Source: Bacteroidia bacterium
GTDB lineage: Bacteria > Bacteroidota > Bacteroidia > Bacteroidales > Dysgonomonadaceae
Reading direction: 5' to 3'
Length of the DNA: 9,721 nucleotides
Assembly (NCBI GenBank): GCA_025999435.1
Contig: BNXH01000061.1
Span: forward strand, 1 to 9,721
Part shown: positions 1 through 5,698 of the stretch, piece by piece
How the letters are laid out: each line of letters opens with the position of its first letter
How positions within the stretch are numbered: the stretch's first letter is position 1
Position numbers and translations under genes: made by a program
The notes under the pieces: model-generated
The model's database searches: none
What the model saw: the letters and a program-made list of their open reading frames with translations, nothing else
What the model was told of the DNA's origin: nothing

Positions 1-58
1 CCAGATTGAACTCACGGGTGAGAGTGTGAGAAAAATGAAGGTAGGTAAAAACAAATAA
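1..58 (+). CDS. istB: IstB-type transposition ATPase, C-terminal end only
   Basis: Only the last 18 codons are in the window, in the frame whose first full codon is at 2 and whose TAA is at 56-58. The residues QIELTGESVRKMK resemble the IELxGESxRK ending of IstB proteins of IS21-family elements, where IstB is the AAA+ helper of the IstA transposase. The call rests on this short match and on the repeat-rich IS21-like end that follows directly. The rest of the gene and istA would lie to the left. It is the only coding segment on the plus strand. Confidence 0.55.
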   Translation, partial: QIELTGESVRKMKVGKNK

Positions 59-169
59 ACTAAAATAGAAATGACCCCGTCGACCAGGATAATTTAGGGG
101 TAATCATAAAGTTTTTTCAGGGGTCAACTTCGACTTGGCGCACGGGGTCAACGCGCGCTGGATTTTCCA
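1..169 (+). mobile_element. right end of an IS21-family insertion sequence
   Basis: After the istB stop, GGGGTCAAC occurs at 120-128 and again 24 bases on at 144-152, with an inverted copy (TGACCCC) at 72-78. Repeated short motifs at the ends, bound by the transposase, are typical of IS21 elements. I place the outer end at the CA of 168-169, because IS21 ends read TG...CA and because the integrase reading frame loses its family pattern exactly there. GC content is higher than in the flanking DNA. The exact boundary is inferred, and the target duplication cannot be seen because the other end is outside the window. Confidence 0.55.
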
Positions 170-341
170 GGCAATTCGTTTTCGGCTCGTTCTTCTTAAA
201 GTCCCAATTTTTGGGATGAACGGATATACCCAAACTAAGATATTTTCGCTTTCCGTTCTTTGTAACTCTTAACATGATTGGATGTTCGCCGTTTGATAAG
301 GTCTTTGATTTGTAACAAACCGCATTAATAGTAGAGTTCAT
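170..341 (-). pseudogene. tyrosine recombinase (integrase), N-terminal fragment cut by an IS
   Basis: Fifty-seven residues starting MNSTINAVCYKSKTLSNGEH carry the signature of the arm-type DNA-binding domain of Bacteroides phage/ICE integrases: INAVCYKSKTLSNGEHP, then KYLSLGISVHPKNWDF. Full-length members are about 400 residues, so the core-binding and catalytic domains (R...HxxR...Y) are missing here. The open frame runs on into the IS end as read-through that resembles nothing. I chose the start at 341 because upstream codons run into the terminator hairpin. The gene points away from the tRNA-Gly half-site about 100 bases upstream, which is the usual place for the integrase of a tRNA-targeting element. 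It is presumably inactive unless the IS has excised. Confidence 0.8.
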
Positions 342-352
342 GATGTTTTTTC

Positions 353-373
353 GGTTTACATCATGGTTTACAT
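353..373 (-). repeat. two 9-bp direct repeats in the integrase leader
   Basis: GGTTTACAT occurs at 353-361 and 365-373 (plus strand), a 12-bp period, directly upstream of the integrase start. This place and spacing would suit integrase arm-type sites or an autoregulatory operator. Neither role is proven. Confidence 0.5.
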
Positions 374-401
374 TTACCTCTGAAAAGTCAATATAATGGA
401 A

Positions 402-435
402 AAGAAAAAAGACACTCACATTTCTGTAAGTGTCT
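402..435 (-). terminator. intrinsic terminator behind the tRNA-Gly half-site
   Basis: Read on the minus strand, an 11-bp stem (one G-T wobble) with a four-base GAAA loop occupies 435 to 410 and is followed by six T, a C and four more T. It lies ten bases past the 3' end of the tRNA remnant and ends before the integrase gene. It would stop tRNA transcription from entering the integrase. Confidence 0.85.
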
Positions 436-444
436 CTTCATCAG

Positions 445-486
445 AGCGGAAGACGGGGCTCAAACCCGCGACCCTCAGCTTGGAAG
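445..486 (-). tRNA. 3' half of tRNA-Gly(UCC), attachment-site remnant, not functional
   Basis: The minus strand from 486 to 445 gives an anticodon loop CTTCCAA (anticodon TCC), the 3' anticodon arm GCTGA, a variable region, a T-arm with five pairs around TTTGAGC, the acceptor strand CTTCCGC and discriminator T. The D-arm, the 5' acceptor strand and a matching 5' anticodon arm are missing: the bases before the loop are GTATC, not TCAGC. So this is a half gene. Such 3' halves are left at the far end of elements that integrate into tRNA genes. The T-loop has T where C56 is nearly universal, which suggests drift of a non-functional copy or an unusual parent tRNA. The intact gene should lie beyond the right edge. 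Confidence 0.85.
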
Positions 487-699
487 GATACTCTGACACT
501 TAGCTCTAATGTTCTGATTGAGTAGATAACAGATTAATTATTAATACGGTATATCACCATATAGTTTGTTACCTTTATCTGCTCAGTATTTTGCTAACAT
601 GGCTGCTAACATTCCTTTCTGATTAAGGTTTGTCAGCAAGAACTTGGTTAATATTAATTTATTTCATAATTCTACTAACATAGTAGAGGGTGAGTTATA
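487..699. other. non-coding end of the integrated element
   Basis: No gene is visible between the tRNA half-site and the end of the lipoprotein gene. TGCTAACAT occurs twice, at 592-600 and 604-612, again with a 12-bp period, like the pair in the integrase leader. A small dyad, CTACT/AGTAG, at 672-686 also contains CTAACAT. If the rightward element ends at 487, this is where its integrase arm sites would be expected. That role is inferred. Confidence 0.45.
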
Positions 700-1050
700 C
701 TACTTACTATTTCCTATTATCTTTACATCATACTTATACTTCCTATCAGTAGTGAAAGAAGCCTCACCTGTATTAATATCAGGTGGTGTAAAATGACTAT
801 CATCTAACCATCCACCATTAGTCCAATATATTGTAACAAGTTTATCCTCTTTTATCCTGACCTTTAGAGTATATATAGAACGTGTTCCTGTCTTTGGATT
901 ATGATATTTCACTTCTGCATAATAATCACCATCAACATAAGTATATTTATCATTGGTGTTATTGTGACTTGAACTACTACTTCTCCCTGTGCATGAGGAC
1001 AAGGAGAAGAGTAGTATCAAATATATAACATACTTCTGACTTTGCATCAT
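700..1050 (-). CDS. small lipoprotein, unknown function
   Basis: A protein of 116 residues. A charged, hydrophobic N-terminus (KYVIYLILLFSLSSC) ends in a lipobox with the lipidated Cys at 20, so the mature protein is probably anchored in the envelope. A Ser/Asn-rich linker (23-34) follows, then a beta-rich globular part with regularly placed aromatics (YYAEVKYHNPKTGTRSIYTLKVRI, in two stretches, and TIYWTNGGWLDDSHF). I recognise no family. The ATG at 1050 overlaps the TGA of the upstream gene (ATGA), which points to translational coupling; a second ATG follows at once. It is the last gene of the six-gene envelope operon. There is no clear intrinsic terminator within about 40 bases after its stop. 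Confidence 0.75.
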   Translation of the reverse strand: MMQSQKYVIYLILLFSLSSCTGRSSSSSHNNTNDKYTYVDGDYYAEVKYHNPKTGTRSIYTLKVRIKEDKLVTIYWTNGGWLDDSHFTPPDINTGEASFTTDRKYKYDVKIIGNSK

Positions 1051-1259
1051 CTAGGACTCTTATATCTCTTTGTTTTTAATCTACCTTTATAACCACAATC
1101 TCTTTTGAGTTGCATAAAATCAGCACACTGTTTGGCTGTTCCCATATATACATGATTACCTTCTTCATCAGATACCTCGTATAACTGATTACCACTACCT
1201 AAAGAAGCCATCACTAAAAGTATGACTACTATTGCTATTATAATTATTACTATCCACAT
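1047..1259 (-). CDS. 70-residue single-helix membrane protein
   Basis: Residues 2-22 (WIVIIIIAIVVILLVMASL) form one transmembrane helix. A soluble tail follows: a short strand-turn unit (LYEVSDEEGNHVYMGTAKQ, about 27-45), CADFM, and a strongly basic C-terminus (RLKTKRYKSPR). By the positive-inside rule the basic tail is probably cytoplasmic. I do not recognise the family. The spacing and stop/start overlap with the lipoprotein gene place it firmly in the operon. The two cysteines in the tail could matter, but nothing shows their role. Confidence 0.7.
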   Translation of the reverse strand: MWIVIIIIAIVVILLVMASLGSGNQLYEVSDEEGNHVYMGTAKQCADFMQLKRDCGYKGRLKTKRYKSPR

Positions 1260-1278
1260 AATGTCTGTGATTTATAAA

Positions 1279-1434
1279 TTAATAATTTTTGTTATTCCCA
1301 CCAAGCATGTGCTTCACCAAAGAGGCAAAGATTAAGATGCTTATTATGCCTAAAGGCAAGTAAATGAAAGGTAGTATTATTGCGATGATGAGTACAACAA
1401 TACCTAAAACACATCCCCAATTATTATCTTCCAT
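1279..1434 (-). CDS. 51-residue hydrophobic membrane protein
   Basis: An open frame starts with ATG at 1434, 22 bases after the stop of the TerB-like gene, and ends with TAA at 1279. The product begins MEDNNWGCVLGIVVLIIAII, runs through LPFIYLPLGIISILIFASL, and ends in a polar tail KHMLGGNNKNY. Two short hydrophobic segments separated by prolines suggest a helical hairpin or a bent single helix. It fills what would otherwise be the only gap in the operon, in the same direction, and the leader before the ATG is A/T-only, as for its neighbours. No family is recognised. It is short, so coding is likely but not certain. Confidence 0.6.
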   Translation of the reverse strand: MEDNNWGCVLGIVVLIIAIILPFIYLPLGIISILIFASLVKHMLGGNNKNY

Positions 1435-1456
1435 AATTATTTATATTTTAGTGAAC

Positions 1457-2161
1457 TTACTTTTTGTTGAAATTCCCATATAAAGCTGTTGCTTTCTTGA
1501 TTATCTCATCATGTTCTTCCACAGAAAAACCGAATATTGAACTATAATACACGCTACTTTCAATTTCTTTATCCTTAACTTCTCCATCACATACAATTAG
1601 AGAAAAAGCTGTGATAACAAACCATTCTCTTAATGATGTGTCTAATGTCAAAACAATCTCGTTCAACTTAGAAACAGGATATTCTGCAACAGTTAATGCT
1701 ATAGCTTGTATCTTAGTATTTGACATATCATAATCAAGTAACTCCATAATTTGGGATAATTGTTGTTCTTCTTTTGCATTAGCATCACCATCAGAATTAG
1801 CTATCTTGACTAAAAACCAGATGATTATTGTCTTTTGTTCTTCCGTGAATTGTCTACTAAATTCTTTTAGTGTATTATCTAGTGTTTGTTCCTTAACTTG
1901 ATGTTGAGTTGATGATGTATAGCCATTCTTGGGGTTATCCTCTAACTGTTTTTCTGGTGTATTTCCATTCAGTTTCTTTTCCGCATTTCTTTTGAGTAAC
2001 CATATTACTAACAAGATAATTGCTGGGATTATTAAACTTCCGATACTAAAAATCCCTTTATCTACTGCATGAGGCAAATAGATGAAAATGTAGTGTATTC
2101 CTAATATTGCAGCAACTACCCAGAATGTAATAGTAAGTCCTTTGTGATATTGCTTTTCCAT
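1457..2161 (-). CDS. membrane-anchored TerB-like domain protein
   Basis: A protein of 234 residues. Two transmembrane helices at about 9-29 and 38-56 are followed by KRNAEKK, a polar low-complexity linker (60-95) and a helical C-terminal domain (98-226). That domain has the features of the TerB/DjlA-like fold: two acidic loop motifs, ANSDGDANAKEE (121-132) and VCDGEVKDKEIE (190-201), each preceded by a hydrophobic helix and followed by a helix starting with acidic residues. In TerB these acidic loops are associated with metal binding; TerB-like domains recur in stress and phage-response systems and as DnaJ-linked domains. The domain should face the cytoplasm. The gene lies four bases after its upstream neighbour's stop. 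It is the only member of this operon for which I can suggest a domain family; the family is moderately sure, the function unknown. Confidence 0.7.
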   Translation of the reverse strand: MEKQYHKGLTITFWVVAAILGIHYIFIYLPHAVDKGIFSIGSLIIPAIILLVIWLLKRNAEKKLNGNTPEKQLEDNPKNGYTSSTQHQVKEQTLDNTLKEFSRQFTEEQKTIIIWFLVKIANSDGDANAKEEQQLSQIMELLDYDMSNTKIQAIALTVAEYPVSKLNEIVLTLDTSLREWFVITAFSLIVCDGEVKDKEIESSVYYSSIFGFSVEEHDEIIKKATALYGNFNKK

Positions 2162-2164
2162 AAG

Positions 2165-2617
2165 TTATTTTGTGATAAAAGTTTGTTCTAATTGTTTGTA
2201 TACAGCTGATGTGAGTTCTTTGTTAGTTCCTACAACTGATACTATGTACATTTTGTGCTTTGTATTAAATGTTGCCTTTCTCAAGTAATAGCCTTGTGTT
2301 TCTCCTGTAGATACAGCAGCATATAATTTTTTGAATGTTCCTATGCTTGTCTTAATATAGCCTGTATTAGTAACCATTCCAGCGAGTAGTTCTTTAGGGT
2401 AATCTTCTCCATTGGGGTTTATCTTCACATCTATTGCTATCTGCACTCCTTTCTTATCATTCTCATACTCATAACTCCAACTGTTTCTTTTGGTATTATT
2501 GCTTGTATTAACCAGAGTACAATCATAAATAAACTCAAAGTATGCAGTAGTTTGTTTCTGTGCATATATCATACTACATAATAGTGTCAATGCTAATAAT
2601 ATAAAATATCGTTTCAT
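2165..2617 (-). CDS. exported protein of unknown function
   Basis: I place the start at 2617, giving MKRYFILLALTLLCSMIYA followed by Q, a clean signal peptide with a probable cut after the YA. A longer reading from 2668 would overlap the upstream gene and put 17 polar residues before the signal. The mature part, about 130 residues, reads as alternating beta strands (YFEFIYDC, NSWSYEYEN, GVQIAIDVKINP) with a C-terminal helix (KELTSAVYKQLEQTF). The stretch GTFKKLYAAVSTGETQGY, then LRKATF and MYIVSVVG, looks strongly conserved-protein-like, but I cannot name the family. A PsbP/Mog1-like fold is conceivable from the strand order. It is probably periplasmic, or surface-exposed if anchored by a partner. 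It lies ten bases after the membrane protein gene. Confidence 0.7.
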   Translation of the reverse strand: MKRYFILLALTLLCSMIYAQKQTTAYFEFIYDCTLVNTSNNTKRNSWSYEYENDKKGVQIAIDVKINPNGEDYPKELLAGMVTNTGYIKTSIGTFKKLYAAVSTGETQGYYLRKATFNTKHKMYIVSVVGTNKELTSAVYKQLEQTFITK

Positions 2618-2627
2618 CTTTATTAAG

Positions 2628-3176
2628 TTATATTTCATCATCTTTTCTTTTAAACAGAGTAAACTCAAAGACCCCTATAATTATTAGATATAAGAACCAT
2701 CCAGCAAGTTCATTCAATCCTATAAATAAAACAGCCAAAGCCAGAGGAACAACAATTGCAAGTATAATTCTTTGAATATTCGTTATTTTATTTACCCAAG
2801 TAGTCTTTTGTGTAAATGAAACTATCCCACAAGATATTCCACTACCCAATATCACTCCTAACACAGCACTAATAATAGAATCCCATCGTATTGACTTTTC
2901 TGTATGAGTTCGTGAAATACCTGTATATGAAGTTTGATATTCTTGATATGTACTTGTTTCCTGAAAATATTGAAGACTTGTTAAAGACAATGCAAGTATT
3001 GTTGAAAAAATGATTAAGGTCATTATTGTCATCAGCCACTTAGTAGATGGCTTTTTGAAAAACACTCTATATAAGAGGCATAATAAACCAAGAACAATAC
3101 CCAAAAAGATACCTGTTAATAAGACTTCTTCTTGAAAATCATGTGTCATAAGTTTAGATTTCAAATGTTGTACCAT
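2628..3176 (-). CDS. polytopic membrane protein, first gene of the envelope operon
   Basis: A protein of 182 residues with five predicted helices at about 18-40, 48-68, 100-121, 136-154 and 158-174. A polar loop of about 30 residues between helices 2 and 3 (FQETSTYQEYQTSYTG) is rich in Tyr/Thr/Ser. Helix 3 is glycine-rich (GVILGSGISCG), as in packed or channel-forming helices. The C-terminus is charged (KRKDDEI). The start at 3176 is used, but the ATG at 3149 (MTHDFQEE) is an equal alternative. No family is recognised. A promoter-like sequence lies about 40 bases upstream, so this gene probably leads the six-gene transcript. Confidence 0.7.
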   Translation of the reverse strand: MVQHLKSKLMTHDFQEEVLLTGIFLGIVLGLLCLLYRVFFKKPSTKWLMTIMTLIIFSTILALSLTSLQYFQETSTYQEYQTSYTGISRTHTEKSIRWDSIISAVLGVILGSGISCGIVSFTQKTTWVNKITNIQRIILAIVVPLALAVLFIGLNELAGWFLYLIIIGVFEFTLFKRKDDEI

Positions 3177-3189
3177 AGTTAAAACAAGA

Positions 3190-3319
3190 AGGCATGGTAC
3201 TTACCTCACTAAGTTCAAAGGTATCACCACAACACCCACCAACTGCAATAAGGAAGCCCATGCCTATAACATGAACATTCACTATTATTACTATGCAGTT
3301 GGTTTCTAAAAGTGGTGAT
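3190..3319. repeat. nested inverted repeats in the 380-base gap
   Basis: ATCACCAC (3223-3230) pairs with GTGGTGAT (3312-3319), and inside it ACCAACTGCA (3238-3247) pairs with TGCAGTTGGT (3294-3303). Together these give 18 base pairs on one axis with an internal loop of seven against eight bases. AGGCATGG at 3190-3197 is complementary to CCATGCCT at 3258-3265, inside the hairpin loop, so the two pairings would form a pseudoknot or compete. A further AGGCATGG is at about 3479. It may be a structured leader, a small RNA or an operator cluster; the sequence does not decide which. Confidence 0.55.
3216..3242 (-). promoter_or_regulatory. possible Bacteroides-type promoter of the envelope operon
   Basis: The minus strand from 3223 to 3216 reads TACCTTTG, a full match to the TAnnTTTG -7 box. 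A TTG sits 16 bases further upstream (3242-3240) and another at 22; neither is at the usual 19 or so. Transcription would begin near 3209, about 33 bases before the ATG at 3176. The box partly overlaps a stem arm at 3223-3230, so folding or a bound protein could affect it. Confidence 0.35.
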
Positions 3320-3491
3320 TTTATGAACCTACAAGCAATAAAGCAAACGCTTTATATTAATTATGTCTTGATTCTGTTATTCTACCATAAGCAAATGATT
3401 AATTGTTTATTCAACAAAAATATGAATTTAAGTTGATACAAAATCATTACCTAAGTAGAAAGTTAAGTCAGGACATCAGGCATGGACTAAT

Positions 3492-3547
3492 ACCTTACTG
3501 CGGTAAAGGTAAGTCAGATAGTAATACAGGTTGGTTTATTGCAACCT
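3492..3547 (-). terminator. two hairpins after the 427-residue protein gene
   Basis: On the minus strand, ten bases past the stop, AGGTTG/CAACCT (3547-3542 with 3533-3528) forms a six-bp hairpin. Further on, ACCTTTAC/GTAAGGT (3510-3503 with 3498-3492) forms another with one bulged base. Neither is followed by a good T run, so intrinsic termination would be weak. The rest of 3177-3556 holds no gene that I can support. Confidence 0.3.
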
Positions 3548-3556
3548 TGCAAAGCA

Positions 3557-4840
3557 TTAGAGGTTATTAATGTCAAAGTCTTCTGGAGTCATAATATCCT
3601 CATCCCTATCATCATAAGATAGTCTAACCTTCCATGTTACTAAGGCTCTATCTAAGGATATTACTTTCGGATAACCTCTATCTCCTGTTATATAATAGTT
3701 ACCAGCTATCTCTCCGGTAAATTGGCTGAGAAAAGCCTCTTTAATCCTACTGCACTTCTCATTAATGGAGTTTTCGGCAGGGTTACATATATCATCTATA
3801 CTTTTCTCTATACTGTCTAAACATTCCCGATTAGATATATCACAATAGATGTCTTGTAATTCCCGCCTATAATATCCAAGTCTTTTAAACAATATACCCT
3901 CTCGATGTCTAAGAAACAGGAAATACACAGCCTTTTGAAGAGGTGTGAGTTTTATCTCAAGGTTATTATACTCTGGTAGTAATATTCTATAACTCTGGTC
4001 TATAATGAGAGGGCTTACTTTGTCAGTAAGATAAAACTCTTTAAACCTTTCTATCCTATTAATCTCTTTGGGTTCTGCTAAAACAAAATCTCTATAGAAA
4101 GTGAGGTCATGTACTATGGATTGTAACTCTGTATCACTGTCTATTTTCAATATTTCTTTAGTAATAAGCCGTAATAAGAACTCTTCATGTCCTAATTTTT
4201 TTAGTGTAGATATACGTTCTTTTATTTCATCAGCAATTTTGTTTCTATAAGTGAAATCATAATCAGTCTTTTCATCATCAGGAATATTATCTCTGTCCGG
4301 TGGAAATGATAAGGCATAATTATCAAAATCAGCATTAGATAATCTAACTTTAAGCTCTTTGAAGAACACTTCTATCTCCCTTATCAGAGTATCTAAGTCT
4401 TTTGCTCGTAGAGGAAAATAGATAAATTCCCCAAGCCTGTATGAATACATCAATAGTCCACTATCTATCTGTTCAGAGAATGAATTATCGAACATTTTAG
4501 ATATAAACTTAGTGTATGATACTGTATCTATTTTTAGTAGATTATTAATCTTTACAGAATCTATATATAAGGCAGGATGATTATAGCTTAATACATCATT
4601 CAGGCTATCTATGCCGGATTTGCTACTCCATTTATTTATAAGCTTAGGTATATATATGAAGTTAGATTCTTTATATAGTCCATCATTTAGAGTTTTATAA
4701 TGATGGGAAAAAAGGGATTCAAATTCTTCAACATTATTAAAACATACATTAAGGAACTCATTGTATTCTTTTTCTACATACAATATTTGGTTGTCAGGTA
4801 TATAAAAGTATTCACGTATATCTGCCTTTGTACTAATCAT
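3557..4840 (-). CDS. conserved hypothetical protein, 427 residues, with winged-helix-like C-terminal domain
   Basis: I cannot name this family. The N-terminal 290 residues are mostly helical, charged and without membrane segments or a signal peptide, so the protein is cytoplasmic. From about 298 a compact, conserved-looking domain begins: LTPLQKAVYFLFLRHREG (298-315), a helix pair RRELQDIYCDI (325-335), NSINEKCSRIKEAFL (357-371), then strands NYYITGDRGYPKVISL (381-396). I have an impression of this pattern (LTPLxxAxYxLFLxHxEG...SINEKCxRIxEAF...YYIxGxRG) from other Bacteroidota hypothetical proteins. Helices followed by a strand hairpin would suit a winged helix, so DNA binding is a reasonable but unproven guess. 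The protein ends in an acidic tail. The gene stands alone, with palindromes in its upstream region that could be its own operators. Confidence 0.75.
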   Translation of the reverse strand: MISTKADIREYFYIPDNQILYVEKEYNEFLNVCFNNVEEFESLFSHHYKTLNDGLYKESNFIYIPKLINKWSSKSGIDSLNDVLSYNHPALYIDSVKINNLLKIDTVSYTKFISKMFDNSFSEQIDSGLLMYSYRLGEFIYFPLRAKDLDTLIREIEVFFKELKVRLSNADFDNYALSFPPDRDNIPDDEKTDYDFTYRNKIADEIKERISTLKKLGHEEFLLRLITKEILKIDSDTELQSIVHDLTFYRDFVLAEPKEINRIERFKEFYLTDKVSPLIIDQSYRILLPEYNNLEIKLTPLQKAVYFLFLRHREGILFKRLGYYRRELQDIYCDISNRECLDSIEKSIDDICNPAENSINEKCSRIKEAFLSQFTGEIAGNYYITGDRGYPKVISLDRALVTWKVRLSYDDRDEDIMTPEDFDINNL

Positions 4841-4860
4841 GTATTCATTTATTGAGTAAC

Positions 4861-4868
4861 CAAATATA
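4861..4868 (-). promoter_or_regulatory. candidate -7 promoter box of the 427-residue protein gene
   Basis: The minus strand reads TATATTTG, matching TAnnTTTG, with its end 20 bases before the ATG at 4840. This would give a leader of only about 13 bases. No TTG lies at the expected -33 distance, so support is partial. Confidence 0.35.
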
Positions 4869-4920
4869 AGAATAATCCATATAAATAATATATGTTTAGA
4901 GATAGAGTTAATACTTAAGC

Positions 4921-4988
4921 TGATTAATCATGTGATGGTACTATAGTAGCTTGCACACAGATACACCAATAGATAAAACATACCATCA
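4921..4988. promoter_or_regulatory. cluster of palindromes upstream of the 427-residue protein gene
   Basis: Two perfect 10-bp palindromes, TGATTAATCA (4921-4930) and TACTATAGTA (4939-4948), lie side by side. TGATGGTA (4933-4940) is repeated inverted as TACCATCA (4981-4988). They sit 80-150 bases upstream of the start codon, a place suited to regulator binding. No coding frame of note is seen in 4841-5236. Confidence 0.4.
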
Positions 4989-5051
4989 TTGTACTTTAGT
5001 TATAGTTACACCATTAAAAGATAATTACCTATATCTTATTATTGATGTCTT

Positions 5052-5077
5052 CCGGTCAGTATTATAATTCTGTCCGG
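5052..5077. promoter_or_regulatory. 26-bp near-perfect palindrome, operator-like
   Basis: The two halves are CCGGTCAGTATTA and TAATTCTGTCCGG. Each matches the inverse of the other except at two positions per half, both T facing T. The pattern is CCGG-n-CAG-n-ATTATAAT-n-CTG-n-CCGG, a symmetrical spaced dyad typical of a dimeric or tetrameric DNA-binding protein site. Related words (CCAGACAG near 5116, CTGGACGG at 5181) occur downstream. Confidence 0.5.
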
Positions 5078-5193
5078 TTTTCATAGAAAACTATTATATA
5101 AGATTTATATGACATCCAGACAGTTCTTAATACATCAATCCACTTTTTAGGAATATACCTATATAGTATTCTCCCAAAAACTGGACGGATAAC

Positions 5194-5221
5194 AGACCCT
5201 ACCATATTTCAGGTAAGGTCT
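5194..5221 (-). terminator. hairpin after the 132-residue protein gene
   Basis: On the minus strand AGACCTTACC (5221-5212) pairs with GGTAGGGTCT (5203-5194), ten bp with one T-G wobble around an eight-base loop. It starts 15 bases after the stop codon. Termination or 3'-end protection fits the position, but the T run after it is lacking. Confidence 0.5.
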
Positions 5222-5236
5222 GTGTAATTCTGATTA

Positions 5237-5635
5237 TCAGGAAGGCATACCAAAAGAACCCATTGGCATAGAGTTCATACCCATATTGAAATCTGTCATC
5301 ATTGGTAGTTCTCCAAGCTGTACCTTTTGTACACTTTGTTCATCAGGAGTATAAACAAACACATGGTGCAGAACCTTAACCTCTCCTGTTTCCTTGTTGA
5401 TTGATTCATAAGGCTCAACCTGTATCTTTTCCACAGTACCGGGTAGTTGTTGACCTACCAGAGTTTTACATACATCTACAGATAATGCAGTTGTTACCCT
5501 TGTTTTATTCACTGTAAGGTAAAAGTTTCCTGTTGTTGAACTCTGCACAAGTTTAGGCTCACTTTGAAGCTCTATTGACACAAATTGTCTTCCATCTGCT
5601 GTTTGTACCTCTTTGTAGTTAGTAATTGTTACCAT
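5237..5635 (-). CDS. small protein with Met/Gly-rich tail, possibly single-strand DNA binding
   Basis: A protein of 132 residues. Residues 1-97 alternate between beta-strand-like segments (MVTITNYKEVQ, FVSIELQSEPKLVQ, NFYLTVNKTRVTT, GTVEKIQVEPY, KVLHHVFVYTP) with one short helix (DVCKTLVG), a pattern compatible with an OB-fold barrel. After residue 98 the chain becomes a flexible tail ending NMGMNSMPMGSFGMPS, like the Gly/Met-rich tails of SSB proteins but without an acidic DDxPF-type tip. There is no signal peptide or membrane segment. Its presence on the same element as a Sak4-type ATPase supports an SSB-like role, since those ATPases can work with a partner SSB. This is inference; I do not recognise the family directly. 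Its start follows an A/T-rich leader without a ribosome-binding sequence. Confidence 0.65.
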   Translation of the reverse strand: MVTITNYKEVQTADGRQFVSIELQSEPKLVQSSTTGNFYLTVNKTRVTTALSVDVCKTLVGQQLPGTVEKIQVEPYESINKETGEVKVLHHVFVYTPDEQSVQKVQLGELPMMTDFNMGMNSMPMGSFGMPS

Positions 5636-5683
5636 AATAATAATTTTAGCAAGTTGATTGAATAGTAGTCTTTTACACTACAA

Positions 5684-5698
5684 CATTGATTGTCAATG
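5684..5698. promoter_or_regulatory. 15-bp palindrome ahead of the SSB-like gene
   Basis: CATTGA-TTG-TCAATG (5684-5698) is a perfect 6+6 dyad about 50 bases upstream of the ATG at 5635, which would suit an operator. No convincing TAnnTTTG box was found nearby. Confidence 0.35.

Noticed and set aside
117..419. Full 100-residue frame as one protein
   Set aside because: The first 26 codons lie in the terminator and leader and the last ones in the IS end; only 170-341 matches the integrase family.
695..705. TTATACTACTT shared with the last 11 bases of the window (9711-9721)
   Set aside because: An 11-base match is expected by chance in AT-rich DNA of this length; not taken as an element boundary.
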